From Glycomyces fuscus (lineage in GTDB: Bacteria > Actinomycetota > Actinomycetes > Streptosporangiales > Streptosporangiaceae), in the NCBI GenBank assembly GCA_002529455.1, contig NYMS01000058.1, forward strand, positions 170,809-234,808: a stretch of 64,000 nucleotides of DNA. The letters run 5' to 3'. Numbering within the stretch: the first letter of the stretch is position 1; every line of letters begins with the position of its first letter. Both the position numbers and the translations under genes were made by a program. Under the pieces are notes generated by a model. It searched no databases. It worked only from the letters and a program-made list of their open reading frames with translations, and was not told where the DNA came from. Shown here piece by piece: positions 52,735 through 60,746 of the stretch.

Positions 52735-53928
52735 CTAGGCGAAGGCCAGCAGGCAGGCGGTGAACCCGTGCACGTGGTTGACCCCGCCGACCGGGCCGAT
52801 CTCCCCCGCGGCGAAGAACCCGGCGACGGCGTTGACGCCGAGGACGCGGTGGACGGCCAGGACGTCGTGGTCGGAGTGCGGGAAGAGGGAGGCGCCGCGA
52901 CCGTTGCAGGAGAAGAGCAGGCCGGCGCCGACGGGGTGCTCGGCTCCGAAGTCGCTGAGGCGGCGGGCCAGGTCCTCGTCGGCGGTACCGGCGTCACGGA
53001 CCTGGAAGCGGACGGTCTGGCCGATCTCGACCATGTCGTCGATGGTGAGGGCGCCGAGCTCGGGGTCTGCTCCGGCCAGGGTCCGGATGAGGAAGTCGCC
53101 CTGCTCGTGGCGGTCGACGTACTCGTCCATGGCGATGCCGATGTGCAGGCCGTGCTCGGCGAGTTCGCGGTCCTCCTCGGAGAGGGACTCGACCAGCTCC
53201 TCCAGCTTCTCGTAGGCGTTGGCGCCCGCGAGTTCGAGCAGGAGGTTGCCCTCGGCCTTGGTGACGGTCATGGGCGGGCCGATGGGGCGGCAGCCCTGGC
53301 TCACGACGGTGCCGAGGACGTTCTCGCCGCCGACGAGGACGCCGATGGCGCCGTGCTCGGCCACCTCGCCGTCGCAGAAGAGCCGCACGGACTCCTCGCC
53401 GCGCATGCCGTCGGCCATGCCGCCGACGAGGGGCAGGCCGCCGAGGGCCTCGGTGGACTCGCGGACGAAGGCCTGGGTGGGGAACTCGTAGGGGTTGGTG
53501 AGCAGGATGGCCACGCTGTCGCGGGGGCCGGGCTCCTGCATGCCGACGACGGCCAGGTGGTCGTCCTCGACCACGGTGTCCAGGCGGAACGGGGTGATCT
53601 CCACTCCGGGCAGCCCGGCGCACCACACACTGACCGAGCCCTGGCCCTCGACGCTGCGCCCGCCGCCGATGACCCCGGTGGAACTGCACCCGAGGGTGGC
53701 CGCGTCGCCCGCCAGCTCCATGACGCGCTTGCCCGCGAGGGTGACCTCCTCGGGATCGGCGCCGCAGACGAAGAAGCACACCAGGTCGGTGGGCCCGTCC
53801 ACCTGCTCCAGGGCGCTCAGTACGGCGCGCTCGGCCGCGTTCACGAGGTCCGCCCCCGTCGTCAGTGCATCGCCGAACCGTGCCACCAGCTGCCACCCCC
53901 GGTTTCGCCGGCCGACGCGGCCGGACAC
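52735..53928 (-). CDS. FIST-domain sensory protein
   Basis: 397 residues with the GTG at 53928; a GTG at 53886 giving VARFGDALTTGADL is an alternative start. The N-terminal FIST_N half contains PTDLVCFFVCGADPEEV, TLGCSSTGVIGGGRSVEG and PLVGGMADGMRGEESVRLFC; the FIST_C half contains IGIAMDEYVDRHEQGDFLIR and GAGLLFSCNGRGASLFPHSD with VAGFFAAGEIGPVGG. FIST domains are cytosolic or membrane-linked sensors proposed to bind small ligands such as amino acids, often near signal transduction genes. No output domain is fused. Divergent from the MoxR-like/vWA pair with 211 bp between. Confidence 0.9.
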   Translation of the reverse strand: MSGRVGRRNRGWQLVARFGDALTTGADLVNAAERAVLSALEQVDGPTDLVCFFVCGADPEEVTLAGKRVMELAGDAATLGCSSTGVIGGGRSVEGQGSVSVWCAGLPGVEITPFRLDTVVEDDHLAVVGMQEPGPRDSVAILLTNPYEFPTQAFVRESTEALGGLPLVGGMADGMRGEESVRLFCDGEVAEHGAIGVLVGGENVLGTVVSQGCRPIGPPMTVTKAEGNLLLELAGANAYEKLEELVESLSEEDRELAEHGLHIGIAMDEYVDRHEQGDFLIRTLAGADPELGALTIDDMVEIGQTVRFQVRDAGTADEDLARRLSDFGAEHPVGAGLLFSCNGRGASLFPHSDHDVLAVHRVLGVNAVAGFFAAGEIGPVGGVNHVHGFTACLLAFA

Positions 53929-54127
53929 AGGACTCCACCGTCACGTCCCATTCTTCCACCTCGGCGTCGAACAGGAGGTTTTCCGGTGAAAGAACACGGA
54001 CTTCGGCGGCGGACTCCGGCAGCGGCGGGTGTGCGGGCAGCACGGTGCCGACGGAGCCCCCGGGCCCCCTGTATCCAGGAAACAGCAGACCGAGCCCGGA
54101 GACCAGACGCTCCTTGACGGCTGTGGA

Positions 54128-54133
54128 TAGGTT
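54128..54133 (+). promoter_or_regulatory. -10-like TAGGTT before the AAA ATPase gene
   Basis: TAGGTT, then CGGGGG and the GTG at 54140. The six G residues are too close to act as a good ribosome site, so a leaderless start is likely. Confidence 0.5.
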
Positions 54134-54139
54134 CGGGGG

Positions 54140-55573
54140 GTGAGCGCCCTTCCCGAACCCCCTCCCCTCCCCCCGCCCTCGCTCCCGCGCACCCGCGCGG
54201 CCCTGCGCGAGTCCGGCCACGTCCACCGGCAGGTCCCCGCCGAGGTGCGGGAGAACCTGCTGCGGCGGATGGGCTCGGGCCAGCCCCGCTTCCCCGGGGT
54301 GCACGGGTTCGACGCCACCGTGCTGCCGCAGGTGGAGCGGGCGCTGCTGGCCGGACACGACATCGTCCTGCTGGGCGAGCGCGGCCAGGGCAAGACCCGT
54401 CTGATCCGCACCCTGGCGACCCTGCTGGACGAGTGGTCCCCGGCGGTGGCCGGGTGCCCGGTCAACGACCACCCGTACGCGCCGGCCTGCCCGTCCTGTG
54501 TGCGCCGGTCGGCGGAGGAGGGCGACGGCCTTCCGGTCGTGTGGCGGCACCGGGGGGAGCGCTACGGCGAGAAGCTGGGCACGCCCGACACGGGAGTGGG
54601 CGAGCTGGTCGGCGACGTGGACCCGGCGAAACTGGCGCAGGGGCGCTCCCTCGGCGACCCCGAGACCATCCACTACGGCCTGGTGCCGCGGGCCAACCGG
54701 GGCGTGTTCTGCGTCAACGAGCTGCCCGACCTGCCCGCACGCGCCCAGGTGGCGCTGTTCAACGTGCTGGAGGAGCGCGATCTCCAGGTGCGCGGCTACA
54801 GCCTGCGGCTGCCGCTGGACCTGCTGCTGGTGGCGAGCGCGAACCCGGAGGACTACACGAGCAGGGGGCGGATCGTCACCCCGCTCAAGGACCGCTTCGG
54901 CGCGCAGGTGCGCACCCACTACCCGCTGACCCTGGAGGACGAGCTGGCGCTCGTCCGGCAGGAGGCGGCGCTGCCCGAGGGCACGACGGTGCCCTCGCAC
55001 CTGCTGGAGGCCGTGGCGCGCTTCACCCGGCTGGTCCGCGCCTCCAAGAAGGTGGACGCCCGCTCGGGGGTGTCGGTGCGCTTCGCGGTGTCCGCGGCCG
55101 AGACGGTGGCCGCCTCGGCGCTGCGCCGGGCGGCCCTGACCGGCGAGGAGGTGCCGGTGGCCCGGGTGTGCGACCTGCCCGCCGCGGTGGAGCCGCTGCT
55201 GGGCAAGGTCGAGTTCGAGATGGACGCCGAGGGCCGCGAGGCGGAGATCCTGCACGCGCTGCTGCGCCGGGCGGTGGCGGAGGTGTTCCGCGCACGCCTG
55301 GGGACGGCGGACCTGTCCCCGCTCAGCGACCGCTTCTCGGGTGGCGGCACGGTGGAGACGGGGGACCTCGTGGGCGCCGCCGAGCTGCTGCGGCGGGTGG
55401 GCGCGGTGCCGGGGCTCGCGGCGATGATCGGGCACGCGGCCCCCGAGACCGAGGACGGCCCGCCGACTCCGGGGCTGGCCGCCGCGGTGGTGGAGTTCGC
55501 CCTGGAGGGCCTGTACCTGGAGCGCCGCCTGTCCAAGGACGCGCTTCCCGACGGAGGGGTCTACCGCTTCTAG
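54140..55573 (+). CDS. AAA+ ATPase of the magnesium-chelatase ChlI/MoxR class
   Basis: 477 residues, GTG start at 54140. Walker A GERGQGKT spans 79-86 with Lys85, Walker B/sensor blocks are NRGVFCVNELPDL and LLVASANPEDYTSRGRIVTP, and RFGAQVRTHYPL is the arginine-finger region. An insert with Cys-x2-Cys (HPYAPACPSCVRR) after the first strand is characteristic of the ChlI-like branch common in actinobacteria. The C-terminal helical domain runs from ~300. A von Willebrand factor A gene follows 154 bp downstream; such ATPase-vWA pairs act as chaperone-like systems that insert metal or remodel enzyme complexes. Target unknown; no cobalt or magnesium pathway gene is nearby. Confidence 0.9.
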   Translation: MSALPEPPPLPPPSLPRTRAALRESGHVHRQVPAEVRENLLRRMGSGQPRFPGVHGFDATVLPQVERALLAGHDIVLLGERGQGKTRLIRTLATLLDEWSPAVAGCPVNDHPYAPACPSCVRRSAEEGDGLPVVWRHRGERYGEKLGTPDTGVGELVGDVDPAKLAQGRSLGDPETIHYGLVPRANRGVFCVNELPDLPARAQVALFNVLEERDLQVRGYSLRLPLDLLLVASANPEDYTSRGRIVTPLKDRFGAQVRTHYPLTLEDELALVRQEAALPEGTTVPSHLLEAVARFTRLVRASKKVDARSGVSVRFAVSAAETVAASALRRAALTGEEVPVARVCDLPAAVEPLLGKVEFEMDAEGREAEILHALLRRAVAEVFRARLGTADLSPLSDRFSGGGTVETGDLVGAAELLRRVGAVPGLAAMIGHAAPETEDGPPTPGLAAAVVEFALEGLYLERRLSKDALPDGGVYRF

Positions 55574-55727
55574 GCGGCCCTCTCCGGGGCCGCCCGCACA
55601 CCGGGACCGGGTTCCCTCCGCACACGGGTCCGGTGCGGAGGGCGGCGCGGCCGGACAGGACTGCCGGCCCCCGGATCCGGGAAGGTACGGGTGCGTGTGC
55701 GCGGCAGCGAGAGGGAGGCGGACGCCT

Positions 55728-56927
55728 GTGAGGTTCCGGTACCGGGCGTACATGGGCGGCCCCGACCCCCTGGCCGAACCCGACCCCCCTCCCGAGGAGG
55801 CCGTGGCGGCGGCGCACGAGCTGCTGGCGCTGGTCGCCTCGGCCCTGGAGACGGGCTCCGCGTCCGGCACCGAGGGTCCGCAAGCGGGTTCCGCGACCGG
55901 TCCGGAGGCCCTGGCCGAGGAGGACCGGCGGGCGCTGTCCGCCCTGGGGAAGGCCCTGTCCCGGTACGCCGACGGTGACCGCTCGGCCCTCGGCGAGGCG
56001 GACGCCACCGCCCTGGGGCGCCTGCTGGACCGCGTGCTGGGCCGGGAGGCCGGTAAGGTCCTGGCCCGCCTGGACGGGGCCGACCACGGTCTGAGCCCTC
56101 GCGAGCTGCGCCGTCTGGGCGAGGTCGCGCTGCGCGAGGCCGAGGCCCCCCGGCGCGGGCGGGGCGGCCGCGGTGGCGCGCACCGGGGCGGTGCCGCGCC
56201 CGGCGGGGAGCCCACGGGCCTCTCCCTGCCACGCGACGAGGAAGGCGACCGGCCGTTGGACGCGGTCGCGACCGCGCGCGAGGCGGCCCTGCGCCGGGCC
56301 CGTCCCGGAGAGCGCGGCGTGGCTCTGCGGGCCGAAGACGTGCGGGTGGCCGGGGTGGAGCCGTCGGAGGCCGCCGCCGTGTCCCTGCTGGTGGACCTGT
56401 CCCACTCGATGGTGGCCCGGTCGCTGCACGAGGCCGCCACCCGGACCGCGCTGGCCCTGCACACCCTGGTGTCCACGCGCCGTCCGCAGGACCGGCTGCA
56501 CCTGGTCGGCTTCGGGGAGCGGGCCCGGGAGCTCACCCCGGCCGCGCTGGTCGCGCACGACTGGCGCCGCGTCCCCGGGACGAACCTGCACCACGCGCTG
56601 CGGCTGGCCCGCGCCCACCTGCGGCGCCACGGCGGCCTGCGCCCGCAGGTGCTGGTGGTCACCGACGGCGAGCCCACCGCGCACCTGGGCGAGGACGGCG
56701 ACGCCCGGTTCTCCTGGCCCCCGGCACCCCGCACGGTGGAGCTGACCTTCGCCGAGCTGGACGCCGTACTGCGCGGGGGCGCCGAGGTGACCTTCTTCCT
56801 GCTGGCGGACGACCCGCGGCTGCGCGCCTTCCAGGACCTGCTGGAGCGGCGGCGCGGGGTGCGGGTGGTGCACGCCGGAGCCGAGGAGCTGGGGCCGCTG
56901 GTGGTGGACCGCTACCACCGGCGCTGA
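55728..56927 (+). CDS. von Willebrand factor A-domain protein, partner of the AAA+ ATPase
   Basis: 399 residues from the GTG at 55728 (GAGGGAGG 9 nt upstream). The first ~170 residues are Ala/Glu/Gly-rich and helical. The vWA domain begins near residue 215 with the MIDAS motif LLVDLSHSM (Asp223, Ser225, Ser227), the threonine in PGTNLHHALRLA and the acidic LVVTDGEPTAHLG, so metal-dependent adhesion is intact. Together with the preceding AAA+ ATPase it corresponds to ChlI/ChlD- or MoxR/CoxE-like two-component remodelling systems. Cytosolic, no signal peptide. Confidence 0.88.
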   Translation: MRFRYRAYMGGPDPLAEPDPPPEEAVAAAHELLALVASALETGSASGTEGPQAGSATGPEALAEEDRRALSALGKALSRYADGDRSALGEADATALGRLLDRVLGREAGKVLARLDGADHGLSPRELRRLGEVALREAEAPRRGRGGRGGAHRGGAAPGGEPTGLSLPRDEEGDRPLDAVATAREAALRRARPGERGVALRAEDVRVAGVEPSEAAAVSLLVDLSHSMVARSLHEAATRTALALHTLVSTRRPQDRLHLVGFGERARELTPAALVAHDWRRVPGTNLHHALRLARAHLRRHGGLRPQVLVVTDGEPTAHLGEDGDARFSWPPAPRTVELTFAELDAVLRGGAEVTFFLLADDPRLRAFQDLLERRRGVRVVHAGAEELGPLVVDRYHRR

Positions 56928-57007
56928 CCGGGGCGCCGCGCGGGGCCCGTACAGGGCCGGACACCGTGCGGCGGGTCGGCGGGACAGCGCACGAGCGGGC
57001 CAGCGGG

Positions 57008-57820
57008 TCAGCGCTCGAAGATGCTGACGTCCGAGGCCAGGACCAGCAGCTCCTCGGGGGCGCCGCCGCCGGAGTAGAGCAGCTGGTGCCGGTTGGCGGG
57101 CATGATCGTCTCGGTGAACCGCAGCGGGCGCATGCCCTCGTAGACCACCCGCTCCTGCACCAGCAGCGGGATGCCCGGACCCAGCCCGAAGGAGTCCGCC
57201 TCGTCCTGGGAGGGCATCCGGGCGCCGACGATGTCCCAGTTCCACTCCTCCCGGAGCCCCAGCGACCGCAGGACCGCGGTGACGCCCTCCTCCAGGCGTT
57301 CGGGGGACATGAGCGGGGTGTTGCCGGCGATGTCGTACGGGAAGTAGGTGACCTGGGACTGCCACAGGCCGCCGTCGACGAACCGGTCGGAGGCGCGGAT
57401 GACGACCAGGTCCCCCCGCGCGCCGCCCTCGGCCCCCTCGCCGCGCAGCCGCTTGGCCACCTTGGGGCGCATGGTGTCCAGGCTGACCTTGATCTTCTCC
57501 TGGACCTGGTCGTATCCGGCCTCGCGCAGGTGGGGCTGGTAACCCGCCTCGAAGCGCTCGGAGTCGCCGCCGCCCGTGACGGGGGTGGCCAGGTGGACGA
57601 TGGGCCGGTGGTCGGCGACGAAGGCCCCCCGTCCGGCGCGGATGGCGATACGCCCCTCGTCCTGGAGGATGCGCATGCCCAGGCGGGCGGTGGCGCGGGA
57701 GACGTCGAGCTGCTCGGCGAGCTCCTCCTCCCCCGGCAGTCGCTCGCCCGGCTTGTAGTCGCCCCTGGCCAGCGCCTCGCGCAGGTGGTCGGCGACAACC
57801 GTCTTCCTCGACGTGCTCAT
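57008..57820 (-). CDS. GntR-family regulator with UTRA effector domain, copy 2
   Basis: 270 residues. The winged helix-turn-helix reads RLPGEEELAEQLDVSRATAR then MRILQDEGRIAIRAGRGAFV, followed by a UbiC/UTRA-type ligand domain (VVIRASDRFVDGGLWQSQVT, YFPYDIAGNTPLM, PGIPLLVQERVVYEG). It starts 8 bp after the stop of another HutC-type GntR gene and shares its domain order, suggesting an operon and old duplication. Ligand unknown; UTRA domains bind sugars, histidine or other small molecules. Confidence 0.92.
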   Translation of the reverse strand: MSTSRKTVVADHLREALARGDYKPGERLPGEEELAEQLDVSRATARLGMRILQDEGRIAIRAGRGAFVADHRPIVHLATPVTGGGDSERFEAGYQPHLREAGYDQVQEKIKVSLDTMRPKVAKRLRGEGAEGGARGDLVVIRASDRFVDGGLWQSQVTYFPYDIAGNTPLMSPERLEEGVTAVLRSLGLREEWNWDIVGARMPSQDEADSFGLGPGIPLLVQERVVYEGMRPLRFTETIMPANRHQLLYSGGGAPEELLVLASDVSIFER

Positions 57821-57828
57821 GCGTGTGC

Positions 57829-58554
57829 TCAGTCCCGGTGGTAGGCGTTCATGTTGCCGTGTTCGTACTGGTAGCGGATGCTGTGGCCCGCGTAGACGGT
57901 GTGCACGATCCGGATGGGGCGCTCCTCGGACAGGTCGGTCCGGTGGACGGTCAGCACCGGGACCCCGGGCGGGAGTTCGAGCTGGCCCGCCTCCTGCGGG
58001 CTGGGCATGCGGGTCTCCAGCTCGTCGACGAACCCGACCTGGCGCTGTCCGTACTCGGCCAGCACCGCCAGGGCGCTCTCCACGTCCTCGGGCAGCATGA
58101 GCGGGGTGCCCTCGACGAGGTCCATGGGATAGTAGGCGGTGCTGACCGACGCCGAGACCTCTCCCGAGAACCGGTACATCCGGCGGACGACCGTCATGTC
58201 GCCCTCGGGGACGCGCAGGCGGCTGGCGATGTCGGGGGTGGCGCTGAGGAGTTGGAGCTCCTCCAGGGTCTGTCCGGTCATGCCGGACTCGTTGAGGCCC
58301 TCGGGGCCGCCGCGGTTGGCGTGGAAGGTCTCGGGGACCACGTCCTGGACGTAGTGCCCGCGGCCGGGGCGGCTGACGATCAGCCCCTGGTTGCGCAGCA
58401 TGCCCAGCGCCAGCCGGACCGTGTTGCGGGACGCCTCGAAGCGCTCCTCCAGCTGCTTCTCCGAGGGCAGCTGCCCGCCCCGGAGCAGGGTGCCCTCCTG
58501 TATCTCGCGTCGCAGGGTTCGGGCGATCTGTCGGTATCTGCTTTCGGCCCGCAT
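57829..58554 (-). CDS. GntR-family regulator with UTRA effector domain, copy 1
   Basis: 241 residues. DNA-binding part: RYRQIARTLRREIQEGTLLR, QLPSEKQLEERFEASRNTVR, LGMLRNQGLIVSRPGRGHYV. The UTRA domain follows (VVRRMYRFSGEVSASVSTAY, YYPMDLVEGTPLMLPEDV, GVPVLTVHRTDL). The ATG lies inside TGATATATGCGG without a ribosome site, so the message may be leaderless. Upstream, direct repeats and a CTTGT/ACAAG dyad at 58580-58606 are operator candidates for autoregulation. First gene of a two-gene operon. Confidence 0.92.
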   Translation of the reverse strand: MRAESRYRQIARTLRREIQEGTLLRGGQLPSEKQLEERFEASRNTVRLALGMLRNQGLIVSRPGRGHYVQDVVPETFHANRGGPEGLNESGMTGQTLEELQLLSATPDIASRLRVPEGDMTVVRRMYRFSGEVSASVSTAYYPMDLVEGTPLMLPEDVESALAVLAEYGQRQVGFVDELETRMPSPQEAGQLELPPGVPVLTVHRTDLSEERPIRIVHTVYAGHSIRYQYEHGNMNAYHRD

Positions 58555-58865
58555 ATATCAGTCCTAGCCGGGGTATGAGACCAACAACCTAGCTTGTACC
58601 AACAAGGTGATCGGAACACCAGGAGATCAGGTCCATCCGGTCAACATGAACCCATCTTAGGTGAAGGCCACCCGCAGTACACGAGTTCGCCGCCGGAAGG
58701 ACACCCCCGAGGACCGGAACCGACGGCCCCGCCCCTTCGACCCAGGCGCCTGACCCCCGCGGCACCGCAGAGGAAGACACACCGGTGAGACACCGCTCGG
58801 CGTCCCCCCTCCCCCGAGGAGGGCACGCAGGACACGGATAGGAACTTCCCCCCGAGGAGAACACC
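58555..58865. other. 311-bp divergent region between the GntR pair and a small membrane protein gene
   Basis: Contains the GntR operator candidates on the left. The remaining 250 bp show no gene, hairpin or repeat that can be supported. Confidence 0.4.
58580..58606. promoter_or_regulatory. Operator candidates upstream of the GntR pair
   Basis: ACCAACAA is repeated directly at 58580-58587 and 58598-58605 (18-bp period), and the second copy lies inside the dyad CTTGT-ACCA-ACAAG (58593-58606). Located 26-52 bp upstream of the first GntR start. Confidence 0.5.
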
Positions 58866-59105
58866 ATGATCCCCATCGTTATCGCCCTCGTCGGAGTCGT
58901 ACTCCTGGGCCTGGCCGCGGGGTTCTTCCTCGCCGTCTCCATCGGCATCCGCCGCCAGGACCACCGGGGCGCCTACCGCTCACTGCGCAGGGACGGCGAG
59001 AGCACCCCCCTCTCCCGCACCGGGAGCCTCGTGGTGGGGCTGCGCTTCCGCGACGGGAAGCACCCCGCCGCTCCCTCCCCGGACCGAACGCCCACCGCGG
59101 TCTGA
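58866..59105 (+). CDS. Small single-pass membrane protein
   Basis: 79 residues with a strong ribosome site (GAGGAG 6 nt before the ATG). One membrane helix at the very N-terminus (PIVIALVGVVLLGLAAGFFL), then a basic cytosolic tail (SIGIRRQDHRGAYRSLRRDG) ending Pro-rich. No family is recognised. It stands alone between the GntR pair and metB. Confidence 0.65.
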   Translation: MIPIVIALVGVVLLGLAAGFFLAVSIGIRRQDHRGAYRSLRRDGESTPLSRTGSLVVGLRFRDGKHPAAPSPDRTPTAV

Positions 59106-59431
59106 ACGGGGAGCGGTGGGACGAACGCCGGGGCACCGGAGCCGCACCGCGGACCGGCCCGGCGACGGCACCCGCCGCCGGAGCACCGGTGGCAGTGCCC
59201 CAGCCGCGGGCTGCCGGCACTGACGGGAGCGGCTCGGCGGCCACTGGCGGAGCGCCGGACGGAGGCGACCCCCGCCGCCGGCACGGCGCGACGGAGCGCA
59301 CAGGACCCCAGCGGCCGCGAGGGGCCCGGCGGCAGCCGGGGAACCCGCGCGGCACGCGGCCGGGTGGCCTCTCAGGCACGACCGGCGCGGCGGGAGACGG
59401 CCCGGGGCCGAGACGACCCGGGGAGCACGCC
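59106..59431. other. 326-bp intergenic region before metB (3' side)
   Basis: Nearly pure G/C with scattered short inverted words; no gene, clear terminator or repeat could be supported. Confidence 0.4.
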
Positions 59432-60577
59432 CTAGCCCTCCAGGGCCTGGAGCAGGTCCGCCACGAGGTCGTCGGCGGACTCGATGCCCACGGAGATCCG
59501 CACCAGGTCGGCCGGGACCTCCAGAGGGGAACCCGCGGTGGACGCGTGCGTCATCCGCCCCGGGTGCTCGATCAGGGACTCCACCCCGCCCAGGGACTCG
59601 CCGAGGGTGAAGACCTCGGTTCGCTCGCACAGGGCGAGCGCGGCCTTCTCCCCGTCGCGCAGGGCGAAGGAGACCATGCCTCCGAAGGCTTTCATCTGCC
59701 GTTCGGCGGTCTTGTGCCCCGGGTGGGCCTCCAACCCGGGGTAGAACACCCTGCGCACCGCGGGGTGGCCCTCCAGCGCGGCCACGACCTTCTCGGCGTT
59801 GGCGCTGTGGCGGTCCATGCGCACGCCCAGGGTCTTCACCCCGCGCAGGGTCAGCCAGGAGTCGAACGGACCGGGGATGGCGCCCATGGTGTTCTGGTGG
59901 AAGGCCAGCCGCTCGCCCAGCTCGGCGTCGGAGACCACCAGCGCTCCCCCGACCACGTCGGAGTGCCCGCCCAGGTACTTGGTGGTGGAGTGCACGACCA
60001 CGTCCGCGCCCAGCGTCAGCGGCTGCTGGAGGTAGGACGAGGCGAAGGTGTTGTCGACCACGTGCAGGGCGCCGGCCTCGTGCGCGATCTGCGCGACGGC
60101 CTCGATGTCGGTGATGTTGAGCAGGGGGTTGGTGGGGGTCTCGGTCCACACCACCCTGGTGTTGGGCCGCACGGCCGCGCGCACGGCCTCGGGGTCGGAC
60201 TGGTCGACCGCGTCCCACTGCACGCCCCAGCGCTCGACCACCTTGGAGACCAGGCGGAAGGTGCCCCCGTAGGCGTCACCGGGGATGATCAGGTGGTCGC
60301 CCGGAGAGAGGACCGTGCGCAGCAGGGTGTCCTCGGCGGCCATGCCGGAGGCGAAGGCCAGGCCGCGCGCCCCGGACTCCAGGGCGGCCAGGCACTCCTC
60401 CAGGGCGGCGCGCGTGGGGTTGCCGGTGCGCGAGTACTCGTATCCCTGGCGCAGACCGCCCACGCCGTCCTGGGCGTAGGTGCTCGTCTGGTAGATCGGC
60501 ACCACCACGGACCCGGTTCCGGCGTCCGGCTCCTGCCCCGCGTGGATGGCCAGCGTTTCAAACCCGTCGAACTTCAT
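59432..60577 (-). CDS. metB: Cystathionine gamma-synthase (trans-sulfuration PLP enzyme)
   Basis: 381 residues. The PLP-binding Lys200 sits in VVHSTTKYLGGHSDVVGGAL; other family marks are TLAIHAGQEPDAGTGSVVVP, YSRTGNPTRAALEECLAALE, WTETPTNPLLNITDIEAVAQ and the C-terminal ESLGGVESLIEHPGRMTHAS and VRISVGIESADDLVADL. The enzyme joins O-succinyl- or O-acetylhomoserine with cysteine to cystathionine; close relatives act as cystathionine gamma-lyase, so direction is not certain. Position opposite greA/mca corresponds to Rv1079 (metB). TAAGGT ends 6 nt before the ATG. Confidence 0.93.
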   Translation of the reverse strand: MKFDGFETLAIHAGQEPDAGTGSVVVPIYQTSTYAQDGVGGLRQGYEYSRTGNPTRAALEECLAALESGARGLAFASGMAAEDTLLRTVLSPGDHLIIPGDAYGGTFRLVSKVVERWGVQWDAVDQSDPEAVRAAVRPNTRVVWTETPTNPLLNITDIEAVAQIAHEAGALHVVDNTFASSYLQQPLTLGADVVVHSTTKYLGGHSDVVGGALVVSDAELGERLAFHQNTMGAIPGPFDSWLTLRGVKTLGVRMDRHSANAEKVVAALEGHPAVRRVFYPGLEAHPGHKTAERQMKAFGGMVSFALRDGEKAALALCERTEVFTLGESLGGVESLIEHPGRMTHASTAGSPLEVPADLVRISVGIESADDLVADLLQALEG

Positions 60578-60583
60578 GGGGCC

Positions 60584-60589
60584 ACCTTA
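60584..60589 (-). promoter_or_regulatory. -10-like TAAGGT before metB
   Basis: Minus-strand TAAGGT, then GGCCCC and the ATG at 60577. AAGGTGG could alternatively act as a weak ribosome site. Confidence 0.4.
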
Positions 60590-60746
60590 GTGCCCGCTGA
60601 CCTCACCGATCGCGTTTTCCACAGGCGGTCCCGCGGGTGCGGACGGAGGGGGTCCGCTCCCCGAGGCGGTGCGGCGGCGCGGGCGCGGGGACCCTTCCCG
60701 CGCCCCGCGCCGCCGCCTCCCGGTGCGTGTCGGACGGGGCCGGCGG

